Positions 4,998 to 15,469 of a stretch of 42,472 bases of DNA are shown one piece after another; position 1 is the stretch's first letter; each line of letters begins with the position of its first letter. The position numbers and the translations under genes are program-made. Origin of the DNA: a virus; the IMG/VR virus record IMGVR_UViG_3300040808_000654, positions 1 through 42,472 of that record. One strand, 5' to 3'. The notes under the pieces are model-generated. The model was not told the DNA's origin. It searched no databases and worked only from the letters and a program-made list of their open reading frames with translations.

Positions 4998-7900
4998 TTA
5001 CCTCGTCGCTTCGCGGTAGCGCTTATTGAATCGGTCGAACAGCCTTTGCATTTCGGCTTCGATTTTCTGGACTTGATCGTAAGCCTTGACGGGATCTTTC
5101 TGGGTCTTTTCGATTTGCTTCTTCTGCTTTCTCAGCTTGCGAAGTTGTTTCTGGGTTTCTTTGTACAGAGGCTCAAGCCTAGCCACCGAGCCGAACTCGC
5201 GCATGAACTCAAGGCGCTCCTTGCCTGTCGTTTCTTCGGCCTCCTTAAAGACCTGCGTGGCTGAGTCTATGTAGCTGTAGTAGTCCAGCTTGTCTGAATA
5301 ATCAGACGGCTCTCCATGGAAGTATCGAACGATAGGCACGTTGGACAAAGTGATTTCTTCGTTCTCCGGACTAACCGCCTTCGCGTAGAGGTCAACTGAT
5401 CTATTGACGAATCGACCAAGGCCTCCGAAGAGATACTCTTGCACGTACTGCATTCCATCTGGCGACAGGTCTGCCCATCCAGATCGGTACTCAGATCCAC
5501 CAGTAACTTCGTTCAGCAGCTCCGCAACAAACTTGTAGTGCTCACCAGTAGATCTTTTCGACCTGTTCGAGTCTGGTATTGGCGGCTTAATCAGCGGGTT
5601 GTCTTCTATGAAGATTGGAGCGCCAAAGAAGTTTCTGTTTGTTGCGAAAGCAACGACAGGCTCAGTGATGGTCGGGGCCAGAGACCCAGCAGCTAGCGCA
5701 GCGACCTCACCAAAATCATCTGCCCGAGCTGCTGTCCCGACAAACGCAAGAGGCGGTGGGAGCAGATGGTGAGCAAATGATGCGGTGATTTCTGCGGCAA
5801 CATCAGCCTCATCTTTGGTCTCGTTCAGGTATTCCGCACCCACCCTTCCTAACGTATGGAAGAAACCGTACCCGTAAGGCATCGGAATCTGAGCGAACGA
5901 CTTGCCGTCTCCGAGCACGATGTTCCATGACATCAGATGGTCGTAGTCGGACAGATCGTTGTAGAGAGACTCGCCGTCCTCATCTTCGTCAGCGGCGTTG
6001 AGGTTGTACTCCGTGACCATGTACGCGATGAGCGCAATGCTCGCCGCGCCGATCTGAGCCTTCGTGAGACTGTCGTCAGCCGTCTTGCCTGACATGGCTT
6101 GAGCGATGTTAGCCGTGCCCTGCACCGCCGCATTAAAGAACAAGTAGAACAGGTTAAGCCCGTCAGAGATCTCGCCTTTGCGGTTAAAGTTGACCGTTAG
6201 GTTCTTCGCAAGGTTCGCGGATTTCTGTACCGACACGCCCGCCTCTCTGGCAGAGACGTAAGTGGCAAAACGGATAGCGTTCTCTGATGCGGTATTGAGG
6301 TCTTCTACGAATCGCAGTCCGCGTTTGCCTTTAGCGGTAAGAGGTCCATCCGTGACCATTGCGTACAGCGCGTCTCTTTGCTCTTCGATATCCTTTGTCA
6401 GAGTAAGTCCGGTTGGAGCACCGGCCTTCGTGTACTCGTCGTAGTAGGCGTCGTACTCGTCGTCTGCTTTACCGCCCCTGATGTTCTTCCAGTATGCTTT
6501 GGTGGCAGGGATGTACCGGCGCAGAATTTCACTCGTCAGGTTTTCGCCCTCAGTCAGTCCTCCTGCCTTGCTCTCTTCTGCAAGGTTGTACATCAGGCCA
6601 GTCTGCAAATCGCGGAACGGGTTGATCACGAACCAGCTTGGGTTCCAGTTAATCAGCATATTCCTGCGGAAGTTCTGGAACGTGCGCATCTTGTCTGTCA
6701 GCGACTTCATCAAGCCGTTCGCCGATGACATATCGTCTGCGTCGAGCTGCTGCATCACCCTGTTCAGCGCGTCATTCTTGATTTCGATGAAGACTTCGTA
6801 GCCGTCCTCTTTGACTGTCAGGAATCTAGGATCGCCGTTTTGTCGCTTGGCGATTCGCATATCAGGAGCCTTCATGCGCTGCTGAATTACGTTGCCCCTA
6901 GCGTCAGTTGCTCTGGGGTTCATCGGGTACGCATCTTCAGGGCGATAGACGGTTAGCTGGTCGCTTCCAGCTCCCGACATTTCGTCTGCCAGAGCCAAGA
7001 ACTGACGAGCAGGCTCTGCCCTTCGAGACCTGACGATCTTTTGCTCTGAGTCCGCAATAGCAAACAGGACGGGGTTTTCTGACTGAGACTGCCTGCCCAG
7101 CGCCTTGAACACCTCTTTGCCTGACAGGTTGAATCCTTTCGGTAGATTCCCTCTCGGGGGAATGTACGTCTCTCCATCCTTGGATGTCGCAAATCCTTTG
7201 AGCGGAACGTAGAACTGGTATCGATCCTGCCACGCATCAACCGTGTCTTCGTCAACCAGCCCAAAGTCCTTCATGCGCTTGCGATTTGCCGCGAGCATAT
7301 CGTAGACAATCTGCGCGGCCTGATTCATAGCCGCATTTTCCATCTCGCCTATCAGGCGCTTGGCATCTTCCGTAGACATACCGGAGCCGCCTTCTGGCAT
7401 CTCTGGGTTAATCTCAGCGATGTAATTGTTGCGCTCTTCAGCGTGTCTCGCGATGAGATAGAGGCCAAGGTCGTCTACATCTATCTCGTTCTCCCTCATG
7501 ACCTCCGCAAGGGGCGCAATGAAGTCTCTCTCAAGGTCATCCATGTCCCTTTTTTGCTTGCCGGAGTGGAGAGTTTCGCCAACGTATCCGCTTAGTTCAT
7601 CTGGCAGCTCTTTCAGCCCAAGAAACTTAGCCGCCGCCTCTTCAAATTTCTTGAGCGGAAGGTACTTGTCTTGGATTGTTCTGAGCCAAAGCTCGCCACG
7701 GGTCTCATCGTGAAGCGTGAACTCGTTATTGGCAGGCTGGCCGTTGAGAAGTTCGCCCTTGTTTGCGGCCTCCTCATGGGTATTGGTCTGGTTGGTGATG
7801 CGGCGGAACATGGGCATTCCGTCCGTCTTGATCTGCTCTGCAACTTCTGGCGGGATTCTTACCAGCCATAGGCCATTGCCTCGCCAAATTCGCTTCTCAG

Positions 7901-10900
7901 TATTCGGGTCTTGCCCCCAAAGAGGATTGTCATCGCGAACAAGCTCGTTGTCCGGCGTCATCATGACTGGATCTTCTCCAGTCAATCTTTTAAAGATAGC
8001 GGGAAGCTTGTTGTCATAGATAAAGCGATACCCCTTCTCGTATATCTCATCCCACCGATTTATTAACCGCGTAGCGTTTGAAAACGCTATTGCAGTCTTG
8101 CCTTCCATTACTGCATCACGAAGGATTCCTTTGGCAGATACATCAAGATAAGCATCGTTACGGAAGGGCGAGTCAGGTGGGGCGTTTTTAAGCCGCCGCA
8201 TTTTTCGCTCAACTTCGCCCAGATCCTCTTTAACTTTTTCAAACATCTCGGCAGTGCGAATGAACTTTTCATAGGCAGATCTGGTGTCTGCCTGCTGCTG
8301 ATTTGCAGGCTCTCCGGTAGGGGCGTAGCCAAACATTTCCTTAAATCTCGGCTCATAACCTCTGACGATGTAAGAAGGCGTATAAAGAAAATCATCGATA
8401 AATTTTTCTACCGCAGATTCTGATACGTCGAACTCTCCAACAAAATAATCAGAGTTAAATTGAGTCATTCCGTAGCGAACGCCTAAGTCTCCGAGGGCCG
8501 CTTCCAGTGCCGTTCTTCCGTCTACCCCCGAATCAGGCTCATTGGCCCTTCTTAATTGTCGGAGGACTATCTCTAAGCCCTGATTTGATAGGTATTTGCC
8601 TATCATTTTCTCGAAAGCATGGATTCTTTCAGCATCGTCTTTAGTCTCCGTCCTGTCGGATGGAAACCTCCTTCCCGCAGCCGCGTCAGACGCATCTACA
8701 AGAGCCTCAAGGTCTCTGCTGTAAGCAAAGATCGCTCCCTCTCTGTCGCGCTTGAACCGTTCCTGATCCTGCGTAAGCTCTTCTATCGCGACCGCATCGA
8801 ACGGAGATCCGGCTTCCCTGATGGCGTTGTGCCAATCGGACTGGTTTTCTTCAATAGCCAGCGCTTCGCCAAAGGGCGTTTCGCGATCAGTCGCAAGAAC
8901 ATTGAACAGCGTGTTGTACCCGAAATGCCCTCCGTCAAATTTATTGTCCGGAGCGAGCCTGTTGTATCCGAGGGTGATTATCTTTTCTCGGTATCTAGTG
9001 ATGGTTCTGGGATCTATTTTCAGATGCCCAAAAAATTCAGTATCTCCAGAGTCAATCCCGCCTAATCCTTCCTCCGTGGCATAAACCTCAAAAGCTTCTA
9101 TGGCATCGTCAAGACTATAAACAACGTCAAACAGCTCATTGCCATTGTTAAGGGTGCCTGTGAATCCACCGCCCTCAGAACCTCTAATCTCCCCTATGTC
9201 GTCATCTCTTCTGCCATTTACTATGGAGTAGACAACCTGCTCAAAATAGGGGTCAGCCATGTAGTCTTCTTCAGCTACTTGCCAAGCTATGTCATTTAGC
9301 TCGTCTTCAAACTGCGCCTGTAATGTCTGATTAAGATCCATGCCTCGGCTATCGAAATACTCTGCGAGATCAGAAGCACTAAACATTGGATTAAGGCCTG
9401 AGTCCAAACCAAGAGAATCCCCAAGCCTGTCCTCCAAGTATTCTGTAAGAGCAAATCTATGGTTTGCCACTAGCTTGCGAAGAGTCTCTCCCGACCCATA
9501 GTCATCCCACTCGTTGCTCCGCATTGAATACTGAATGTCGTCCCAGAGATGCTCGTAATACTCAAATCCATCAAGAATATTACGCTCACCAAGCATGATT
9601 TCGGCTGCTCCGATGCCGGAGTACCTGACGTATTCTTCTAGGTCAGGAGCAGAATCTTGGAAGTAGTCAATTATTTCTTCCTTAGTGAACGTATCTGCTG
9701 GCCTACCGGACATCTCTGCAAGCTGACTTATGTCGAGCCGATATAGCGTAGCTCGGTTGAGCTCCATCATCAGCTCGCGAATAGGGACGTTGTCTCTTTC
9801 TTCGCCGTCGCCCTTCCTGCTTATCTCCGAAGCGAGGAACGCCTGATCTCGCAAGGTTTCTAATTTTTCTTTTGTAACCTCTGGACGAGGATCCGAGTCT
9901 TTAAAGTTGGAGAAGTAATCCGTCAGCAACGAAACGATCCTGACTCCTTTTCCTGCGGGGGTTAAATCCTCACCAGCCTCGCGCATCTCTTTTTCGACCC
10001 GCTCATGTACGCGATTAACGTAAAACGTCTTGACCACATCATCATCGTTCATTGACTCTGGATCAGTAAGGAGCTGCTTTATCTTGGAGAACTTCGCCTC
10101 TTCTTTTTTAAGGCCGCGCCCAGTCAAAAATGACAAGATCCGGTCGCCCTTGACACGGCCTTCTGGGTTCTTTTTGGAAGGCTGAAATATTTTATCGCCC
10201 GCATCAATTACCATCTGCTCAGCATTGCTGTAGAGACCCAACTGATCTCGGGCTGCTCTATCCTTGACGCGGCTGAGCATTGGCTGACCGTCCTGACGAG
10301 CCTGATTGTTGTTGAAGTAATCTTCGCGAGCATTCTTAGCAATGAACGCAATGTCGCTCGCCCGCATCTTGGACAATCTTGCGAACCCATTGCTTCGCAG
10401 CCAGTTGCGGATAGCGCCGATCACCTCTCGGATGCGAGACCTCAGAGTCTTGCCGCCCTGCTCACCCGTATAGGCCAGCATTTCGCTGACCATGACGTAG
10501 TTTCTGGTTTCTTTGCTGTAGCGAGGCTGGTTGTAGGTTTCCTCGTAAGTCTTCAGGCGCTCTCTGATGCCAAGCTCATCAACGATTCGGTCGAATCCTT
10601 TCTGCCCACCCATTGCCTCGAACATTGCATTCAGCGCTTTTGAGACACTTACGTCTGAGAACATCTGATTGATACCGCCGTGAGTACCTTCATGAAGTAG
10701 CGCTCGCTCCAGTCGAGAAGCGCTTTTCATGCGGCTTTTGACAATGTAGATTTGGTTCCTATGGCTTATCGCATCAATATCAGATCCATCGGATCCCTGC
10801 TCGCGCACAAAATCCTGAAGCTCCGCCGGAAGCTGGTCGAACCTATCGACGACGTTGATGAGGTCACGGGTTTCTTGGTTCCCACCGACGACCCTGTCAA

Positions 10901-13283
10901 TAACCGTATTGAGTTCTTCGTCAGTAACGACAGGCCTGCGAGTCGCTCCTCTAGGCGCTGAGTCTCGGCGCATCATTGGAGTGTCGTCTTCCAGCATGGT
11001 GCGCACATCTTGGGCACCCATCCTGTCGTCAGCCTCTAGCATTCCTTGAACGTCAGAAGCGCCCATTCGGGGGTCCAAAATGTTCTGAACGTCAGCGGCA
11101 CCCATTCGACCATCATCGGGCTGTCGGGCAGATTCGATCTGGCTGTCTAAATCGCTAAGCTGCTGCTGTCTTCGTTCTTCCGTCTCCGAGAACTGGCGCT
11201 GAAGCGTGTCCGCCGCCTGCGGAGAGTCGGTATCGATAACAGCGCGAGTGTTTCCAGCCTCTATGACTCGGCCCTGACTGGCCTGTGTATCGACAGGATC
11301 CTGCTGTTGCGTCTGAGCCTGCGGGTTCGTAATTGTGCGGATAGCGTCACCGATTGCACTGGCTAAGGATGTGGCAACGCGGTCTGCGATATCGACATCT
11401 GCCATATCGGTCATGACAGCGGGCGCTGGAGGCGGAACTACGTCCTGCTGGGGCGTGAAGTCAGTGGGCTGAAGCACCTGCGGCTGGCCCTCCTGCGCTC
11501 TGTCGGCCAGATTCCCCTCGATATCCTGCTGAGTGGGAGCCTGAGAGAGCGTTTCTTGAGTTTCTTGCAGGGCCGTAGCGCCTTCTGCTTGAAGACGAGC
11601 GGCATCAATCTGCTGAGCCATGCGCTTTTTGAATACGCGCTCTTCGCCCGCAGTCGGGCCTTCCACAACCTCCGCTGTTACTGACTCAACCTCGCCATTT
11701 TGGTCGTAATTAGTGCTGATATATCTGAATGGCTTGTCGCCCCTGTCGGGTGACGTAAAGGTCTGGTCTTCTGCATTGAAGCGGACCCGTGAGTCGCGCT
11801 CCATTTCGACTCGATTGTCCTGACGCTCAACGCCGATATCCTGAACGCGCTGTTCTCCAGCCTCGCCTCTGGACTTGATCGTTACCTTCTCTCCGGTGGC
11901 AAAGTCGCGAACAAAGAATTTGCCGTCTTCGTCCTGCCTGAGAACGCCTTCTGCCTCACCTTGACTTACGACCTGTCCAACAAGGTTCTTGAGCTGGGGA
12001 TTGAACTCCCTTCCAAGCCGATCCGCCTCTTCACCATACTGAGCGTCCTGCTCTGGAGTCAGATCTTGGCCCATGTAGAACTGATCTGGGATGATGTTCT
12101 GAACGGCCTCAATGGAGACCGTGCGATTCATGGTCGCCATGCCTTCGTAGGCGTCTAGGTAGTCAGCGTAAGAGTCGAAGCCTGCTTGCTGAGCCTCAAG
12201 CTCCTCAGATTGCGGGGTATCGACAGGCATATTGCCTTCCGAGTCAGGCATACCACTTTGCTGCGGATCCTGCTCCTGAATCTCTGGTGCAGATCTAGGC
12301 TTGTAGAAAGCTCCGCTGATTCCGCCCATGCCGCCACCGCCGACAAGGCCAGCCGCGAAAGCGTTTAGATACTGTGATCTCTGCTGCTCTGTGGGATTAT
12401 TTAGGGCGTCGAAGAAAGACTCTCCGTAAGTCTTATAGCCACCCTGTGGGTCATTAAACATACCCACTGCGGTAGCCTGAAGCAGCTCCTGCGCGGCTTC
12501 TGTTGCCCCCTCAATGCCGCCTGTTCTTACGCCCTCGATAAAGGTTCTTTTAACTAGGCCTTTGTTGCGCAAAAGCCTGTCTGCCATTAACTCTTTGAAG
12601 GGATTGAAGGCCTCGTCTGGGAGGACTTTTTTCAAGATTGACATTGGCGCAAGGGCGTCTAGCGCACCAGCCACAATACCTGTCCCCAATGCCAGCGCCG
12701 GATCTTCTATGCCGCCACTTTCTTCGTATACGTTGGCAAATGTCTCGCCAGCGTTCATGGCGACTGAGGTGCCAAATGCGCCTGTGCCGGTTGCGAACCT
12801 TCTTAGCTTTGCGGTGCGGCGATTCTGCTCTTTCTTTACCATCGCCTTCGTAAAGGCCTCACCAGCTTTCTTCTTTACGTCACGCTCTACGCTTTCTTTG
12901 ATGAGCTTCTTCGCGCCATACTGAACTAAGCCGCCAGTTACTCCGCCGCCAAGCACTGCCGTGCCGATACTGGGCAACGCCTGACCCAGCGTGTACGTCA
13001 TCCATTGGACAGCATCTTCAGCGCCCTCAATATCTTCAACGCGCTCGAAATCACCGCCGATCTCTGCGGCTTCCTGCATCTTTTGGTTGTAGTATTCGAG
13101 GTACTCGTTTGTGGCGTCATCGTCGCCAATAGCGCTGCTAATTAGCGCTGGCAGTCCCCCGCCAAGCAGGCCTTGGGTCTGTTTTAGGCCAGACGAAAAG
13201 CCAGCAATAAACTGGGTTGAGCCTTCGTCTTCTTCCTGAAATGAGCTAGGTTGATCAGAGCCAATATAAAATGGTTTTGGCAT
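4998..13283 (-). CDS. Giant polyvalent virion protein with zincin-type metallopeptidase motif
   Basis: 2761 residues, a fifth of the window. Regions: N-terminal helices with glycine-rich hydrophobic segments (about 70-330); a Gln/Asp-rich linker (330-780) with three copies of RMGAxDVxxML (about 726-770); a zincin-like site LLHEGTHGG (His864, Glu865, His868) with a candidate third ligand Glu in SEMLAY (about 928); an ENQSDWHNA motif near 1478, like the EIQSDWHQ motif of polyvalent phage proteins; and a C-terminal segment (about 2200-2690) resembling large polyvalent protein domain LPD38 (NPFRDLQTG, MPYGYGFFHTLG, NRNFFGAPIF). The end is a basic coiled coil. Such proteins are packaged and ejected with the DNA. 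The peptidase may cut cell-wall crosslinks, host proteins or itself. It follows four ejection-type genes. Confidence 0.85.
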   Translation of the reverse strand: MPKPFYIGSDQPSSFQEEDEGSTQFIAGFSSGLKQTQGLLGGGLPALISSAIGDDDATNEYLEYYNQKMQEAAEIGGDFERVEDIEGAEDAVQWMTYTLGQALPSIGTAVLGGGVTGGLVQYGAKKLIKESVERDVKKKAGEAFTKAMVKKEQNRRTAKLRRFATGTGAFGTSVAMNAGETFANVYEESGGIEDPALALGTGIVAGALDALAPMSILKKVLPDEAFNPFKELMADRLLRNKGLVKRTFIEGVRTGGIEGATEAAQELLQATAVGMFNDPQGGYKTYGESFFDALNNPTEQQRSQYLNAFAAGLVGGGGMGGISGAFYKPRSAPEIQEQDPQQSGMPDSEGNMPVDTPQSEELEAQQAGFDSYADYLDAYEGMATMNRTVSIEAVQNIIPDQFYMGQDLTPEQDAQYGEEADRLGREFNPQLKNLVGQVVSQGEAEGVLRQDEDGKFFVRDFATGEKVTIKSRGEAGEQRVQDIGVERQDNRVEMERDSRVRFNAEDQTFTSPDRGDKPFRYISTNYDQNGEVESVTAEVVEGPTAGEERVFKKRMAQQIDAARLQAEGATALQETQETLSQAPTQQDIEGNLADRAQEGQPQVLQPTDFTPQQDVVPPPAPAVMTDMADVDIADRVATSLASAIGDAIRTITNPQAQTQQQDPVDTQASQGRVIEAGNTRAVIDTDSPQAADTLQRQFSETEERRQQQLSDLDSQIESARQPDDGRMGAADVQNILDPRMGASDVQGMLEADDRMGAQDVRTMLEDDTPMMRRDSAPRGATRRPVVTDEELNTVIDRVVGGNQETRDLINVVDRFDQLPAELQDFVREQGSDGSDIDAISHRNQIYIVKSRMKSASRLERALLHEGTHGGINQMFSDVSVSKALNAMFEAMGGQKGFDRIVDELGIRERLKTYEETYNQPRYSKETRNYVMVSEMLAYTGEQGGKTLRSRIREVIGAIRNWLRSNGFARLSKMRASDIAFIAKNAREDYFNNNQARQDGQPMLSRVKDRAARDQLGLYSNAEQMVIDAGDKIFQPSKKNPEGRVKGDRILSFLTGRGLKKEEAKFSKIKQLLTDPESMNDDDVVKTFYVNRVHERVEKEMREAGEDLTPAGKGVRIVSLLTDYFSNFKDSDPRPEVTKEKLETLRDQAFLASEISRKGDGEERDNVPIRELMMELNRATLYRLDISQLAEMSGRPADTFTKEEIIDYFQDSAPDLEEYVRYSGIGAAEIMLGERNILDGFEYYEHLWDDIQYSMRSNEWDDYGSGETLRKLVANHRFALTEYLEDRLGDSLGLDSGLNPMFSASDLAEYFDSRGMDLNQTLQAQFEDELNDIAWQVAEEDYMADPYFEQVVYSIVNGRRDDDIGEIRGSEGGGFTGTLNNGNELFDVVYSLDDAIEAFEVYATEEGLGGIDSGDTEFFGHLKIDPRTITRYREKIITLGYNRLAPDNKFDGGHFGYNTLFNVLATDRETPFGEALAIEENQSDWHNAIREAGSPFDAVAIEELTQDQERFKRDREGAIFAYSRDLEALVDASDAAAGRRFPSDRTETKDDAERIHAFEKMIGKYLSNQGLEIVLRQLRRANEPDSGVDGRTALEAALGDLGVRYGMTQFNSDYFVGEFDVSESAVEKFIDDFLYTPSYIVRGYEPRFKEMFGYAPTGEPANQQQADTRSAYEKFIRTAEMFEKVKEDLGEVERKMRRLKNAPPDSPFRNDAYLDVSAKGILRDAVMEGKTAIAFSNATRLINRWDEIYEKGYRFIYDNKLPAIFKRLTGEDPVMMTPDNELVRDDNPLWGQDPNTEKRIWRGNGLWLVRIPPEVAEQIKTDGMPMFRRITNQTNTHEEAANKGELLNGQPANNEFTLHDETRGELWLRTIQDKYLPLKKFEEAAAKFLGLKELPDELSGYVGETLHSGKQKRDMDDLERDFIAPLAEVMRENEIDVDDLGLYLIARHAEERNNYIAEINPEMPEGGSGMSTEDAKRLIGEMENAAMNQAAQIVYDMLAANRKRMKDFGLVDEDTVDAWQDRYQFYVPLKGFATSKDGETYIPPRGNLPKGFNLSGKEVFKALGRQSQSENPVLFAIADSEQKIVRSRRAEPARQFLALADEMSGAGSDQLTVYRPEDAYPMNPRATDARGNVIQQRMKAPDMRIAKRQNGDPRFLTVKEDGYEVFIEIKNDALNRVMQQLDADDMSSANGLMKSLTDKMRTFQNFRRNMLINWNPSWFVINPFRDLQTGLMYNLAEESKAGGLTEGENLTSEILRRYIPATKAYWKNIRGGKADDEYDAYYDEYTKAGAPTGLTLTKDIEEQRDALYAMVTDGPLTAKGKRGLRFVEDLNTASENAIRFATYVSAREAGVSVQKSANLAKNLTVNFNRKGEISDGLNLFYLFFNAAVQGTANIAQAMSGKTADDSLTKAQIGAASIALIAYMVTEYNLNAADEDEDGESLYNDLSDYDHLMSWNIVLGDGKSFAQIPMPYGYGFFHTLGRVGAEYLNETKDEADVAAEITASFAHHLLPPPLAFVGTAARADDFGEVAALAAGSLAPTITEPVVAFATNRNFFGAPIFIEDNPLIKPPIPDSNRSKRSTGEHYKFVAELLNEVTGGSEYRSGWADLSPDGMQYVQEYLFGGLGRFVNRSVDLYAKAVSPENEEITLSNVPIVRYFHGEPSDYSDKLDYYSYIDSATQVFKEAEETTGKERLEFMREFGSVARLEPLYKETQKQLRKLRKQKKQIEKTQKDPVKAYDQVQKIEAEMQRLFDRFNKRYREATR

Positions 13284-13293
13284 TCTTACGGCC

Positions 13294-14796
13294 TCACGGG
13301 TTGCCGAACTTTGGAGATCCTGCTGCTGACCTGTCTTCGCGAACGTCCTTTCTGGTTCTCATGCGAGATCCCTCGACGTAACCGCGACCTGCCAATAGCC
13401 TTACTAGCTCCTCTTCGGTATCCGAGGTGGGCCTGCCGTTGTCGTTTGTGGTAGCAATCAAACGCAGCATTTCAGCGTCCGTAAAGACGATTTGCGCGTC
13501 TCCCAGAGGCTTCACTCTCGACAGAAGTCGCTCTAAGGGCTGGCGTCCCTGATCTATGTACTTCTTCAGCTCCACCCTGTAGTCGGTATTGTCTCGACCA
13601 GATCCGTACAGGACCGCAGATTCCGCGTAATTGCGAATATCGGCATCAGTCATTTCTTTGTCGGGCTTGCTTTTGAAGTAAGTCCTGATGTTTCCGCTGA
13701 CGTCGGCTACCTTGGCCTCTCTCATTTGAGCTTCCATGGCCGCGACGTCTGCGTTGTATTTCGGTCTTCCGCCCTCACGATTGTTGATCATGGCGTTTTC
13801 CGCAATCGGGCGAATCCTGTTTACTTCTTGGCTTAACACGCTGAGAGACGCCACGCCGTCAAAGACTTCCTTGATCGGAGTGCTTGCCTGTCCAGCAGAA
13901 GGATTACGGTTCTCTGTCACGTCCGCCGGATAGAAATTTACTTGGTTAGTTTCTGGGTCTCTCACAGCAACAATCACTGACGCTCGTAGATTTCCCTCCT
14001 CATCAGCAGCGATTTGGTTGGTGCTGACATTCTCGACCACTGACCCTTTGTACTTTTGCGCCATAGGATTTGTAAAAGAGTCGTCAACAGTTTTCCCAAC
14101 CAAGCCGCCTCGCTTTGAGACAAAAATCTTGTCAAAAGCTTCCAGCATTACAGGGTGCGAAGGGTCGATTTCTCCAGTCTGAAACTGCCTTGAAAGCTCT
14201 GAGGTCAGGCCTGCAAGGGTCTCCTGAAAATTTGGATCCATGATCTTCAGCAGGGACATCGCGTTACCTGACGTTTGATCTCCGATCTGCACAGGCGTAT
14301 CGGTTATCTGAATTTGCTGAAGAATTTGCTCATCTGTGAACTGGCCACTATCAATCATGGAAAACACGTTTTGATATGCCGCCGCAGCCGTCTGTTGGTA
14401 CTCGTCTTTTGCCGCATTTTTATTTGCAAGAATGGCTGCGTTAGATAGACCTTCTTGCTTGAGAAGCTCGGTTTGCGCTCTTGCTTCAGCAATATCTGTG
14501 TTTTGCTGAGTGATGCCCTGCTGGAATTTTCTGGTTTCCGCCGCCGCCTCCGCCGCCGCCTCTTTGGCATCTATGTCCGCTTCAAGCTGCCTCCGGCTTA
14601 ATCCATACGCCCTGTCCAGCTTGGCCTGTGTTTCTTGAAACTGCCGCTCATCCCTAGCTGCCGCTTCAGTCAATCGGCGCTCTTCAAGAGCCATCTCTCT
14701 CTCGGTGTTGTACTGGTTTTGAACCAGACCAAATCCCTGAGTAAAGCCGTCAGCGAATCCGCCGTAAGAGGATGGGTAATATGATCTTCGAGCCAT
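13294..14796 (-). CDS. Internal virion (ejection) protein with coiled coil
   Basis: 500 residues, AGAGGT before the ATG. Residues 1-25 are Tyr/Gly/Phe-rich, followed by a long Glu/Ala/Arg/Gln coiled coil (about 30-115), then a mixed alpha/beta region and a charged C-terminus. No enzymatic motif is seen. Size, composition and location just before the giant protein match podovirus ejection proteins such as T7 gp15 in role; sequence homology cannot be shown here. Ten bases separate it from the giant gene. Confidence 0.65.
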   Translation of the reverse strand: MARRSYYPSSYGGFADGFTQGFGLVQNQYNTEREMALEERRLTEAAARDERQFQETQAKLDRAYGLSRRQLEADIDAKEAAAEAAAETRKFQQGITQQNTDIAEARAQTELLKQEGLSNAAILANKNAAKDEYQQTAAAAYQNVFSMIDSGQFTDEQILQQIQITDTPVQIGDQTSGNAMSLLKIMDPNFQETLAGLTSELSRQFQTGEIDPSHPVMLEAFDKIFVSKRGGLVGKTVDDSFTNPMAQKYKGSVVENVSTNQIAADEEGNLRASVIVAVRDPETNQVNFYPADVTENRNPSAGQASTPIKEVFDGVASLSVLSQEVNRIRPIAENAMINNREGGRPKYNADVAAMEAQMREAKVADVSGNIRTYFKSKPDKEMTDADIRNYAESAVLYGSGRDNTDYRVELKKYIDQGRQPLERLLSRVKPLGDAQIVFTDAEMLRLIATTNDNGRPTSDTEEELVRLLAGRGYVEGSRMRTRKDVREDRSAAGSPKFGNP

Positions 14797-14806
14797 AGCT
14801 GACCTC

Positions 14807-15469
14807 TTAGAAGTCGAATAGTTTGTTGAGGAGGAAGAACGCGCCCAAGCCGATGGCTAGGGGAGCGGCGACCGTGGCTAAAACAGACCCTGCTGGGGCG
14901 GCGGCGGCACCTGTTCCTGCGGCTGCGCCAGCACCTGCGCCAGTGCCAGCACCTGCCGCTGAAGCGCCTCCAACGACTCCGCCTCCAGTAGCAAGTGCGC
15001 CTGTTGGCGTAGCGACGGCTCCAGCGGCTCCTCCAGCCACAGCACCTGAACCACCAAGCGCCCCAGCCGTAGTTCCCGCTGGGCTTGCTAGTGCGCCTAA
15101 TGATGCTGGGTTTGATGCCGCAGTGAGAGCCTGACCAGCAGTCATTGGAGCACCAGCCGCAGGAGCAAGAGCTGGAGACTGGTTTACAAGAAGCTTTCCG
15201 CCAGAAAGCACTGCATCGCCAGTTAAAGCTGGAGCCTGAGATGGGGAAAACAGTCCGGAGGCGTAATTAGCTATGTCTTCTCCATACTCCCTCTGGACAT
15301 AAGCCCCACCGACGCCTAACGCGGTGCCCGCAAGCTGTGCTCTTTGAGCTTTCTCCTGCGCCAGCATTTGCTGTCTGATGGCCTCACGCTCTGCCTCTTC
15401 TTGAGACATGGCCTGAAGACCAAGCATTGCCTTATTTCGGAGATTGTCTCCGGTAGCTATTAACGTCAT
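14807..15469 (-). CDS. Ala/Gly-rich internal virion protein with terminal hydrophobic segment
   Basis: 220 residues. A charged helix (20-45, many Glu, Gln and Arg) is followed by a low-complexity Ala/Gly/Thr/Pro stretch (about 90-200) and a hydrophobic C-terminal segment (APLAIGLGAFFLLNKLFDF). The ATG overlaps the stop of the previous gene (ATGA). Podovirus ejection proteins that form the channel through the outer and inner membranes are often of this type, so a membrane-inserting role is likely but inferred. Confidence 0.6.
   Translation of the reverse strand: MTLIATGDNLRNKAMLGLQAMSQEEAEREAIRQQMLAQEKAQRAQLAGTALGVGGAYVQREYGEDIANYASGLFSPSQAPALTGDAVLSGGKLLVNQSPALAPAAGAPMTAGQALTAASNPASLGALASPAGTTAGALGGSGAVAGGAAGAVATPTGALATGGGVVGGASAAGAGTGAGAGAAAGTGAAAAPAGSVLATVAAPLAIGLGAFFLLNKLFDF

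Noticed and set aside
14823-15134. Pro/Ala-rich rightward frame
   Set aside because: Mirror of the Ala/Gly-rich ejection protein; composition is explained by the minus-strand gene.
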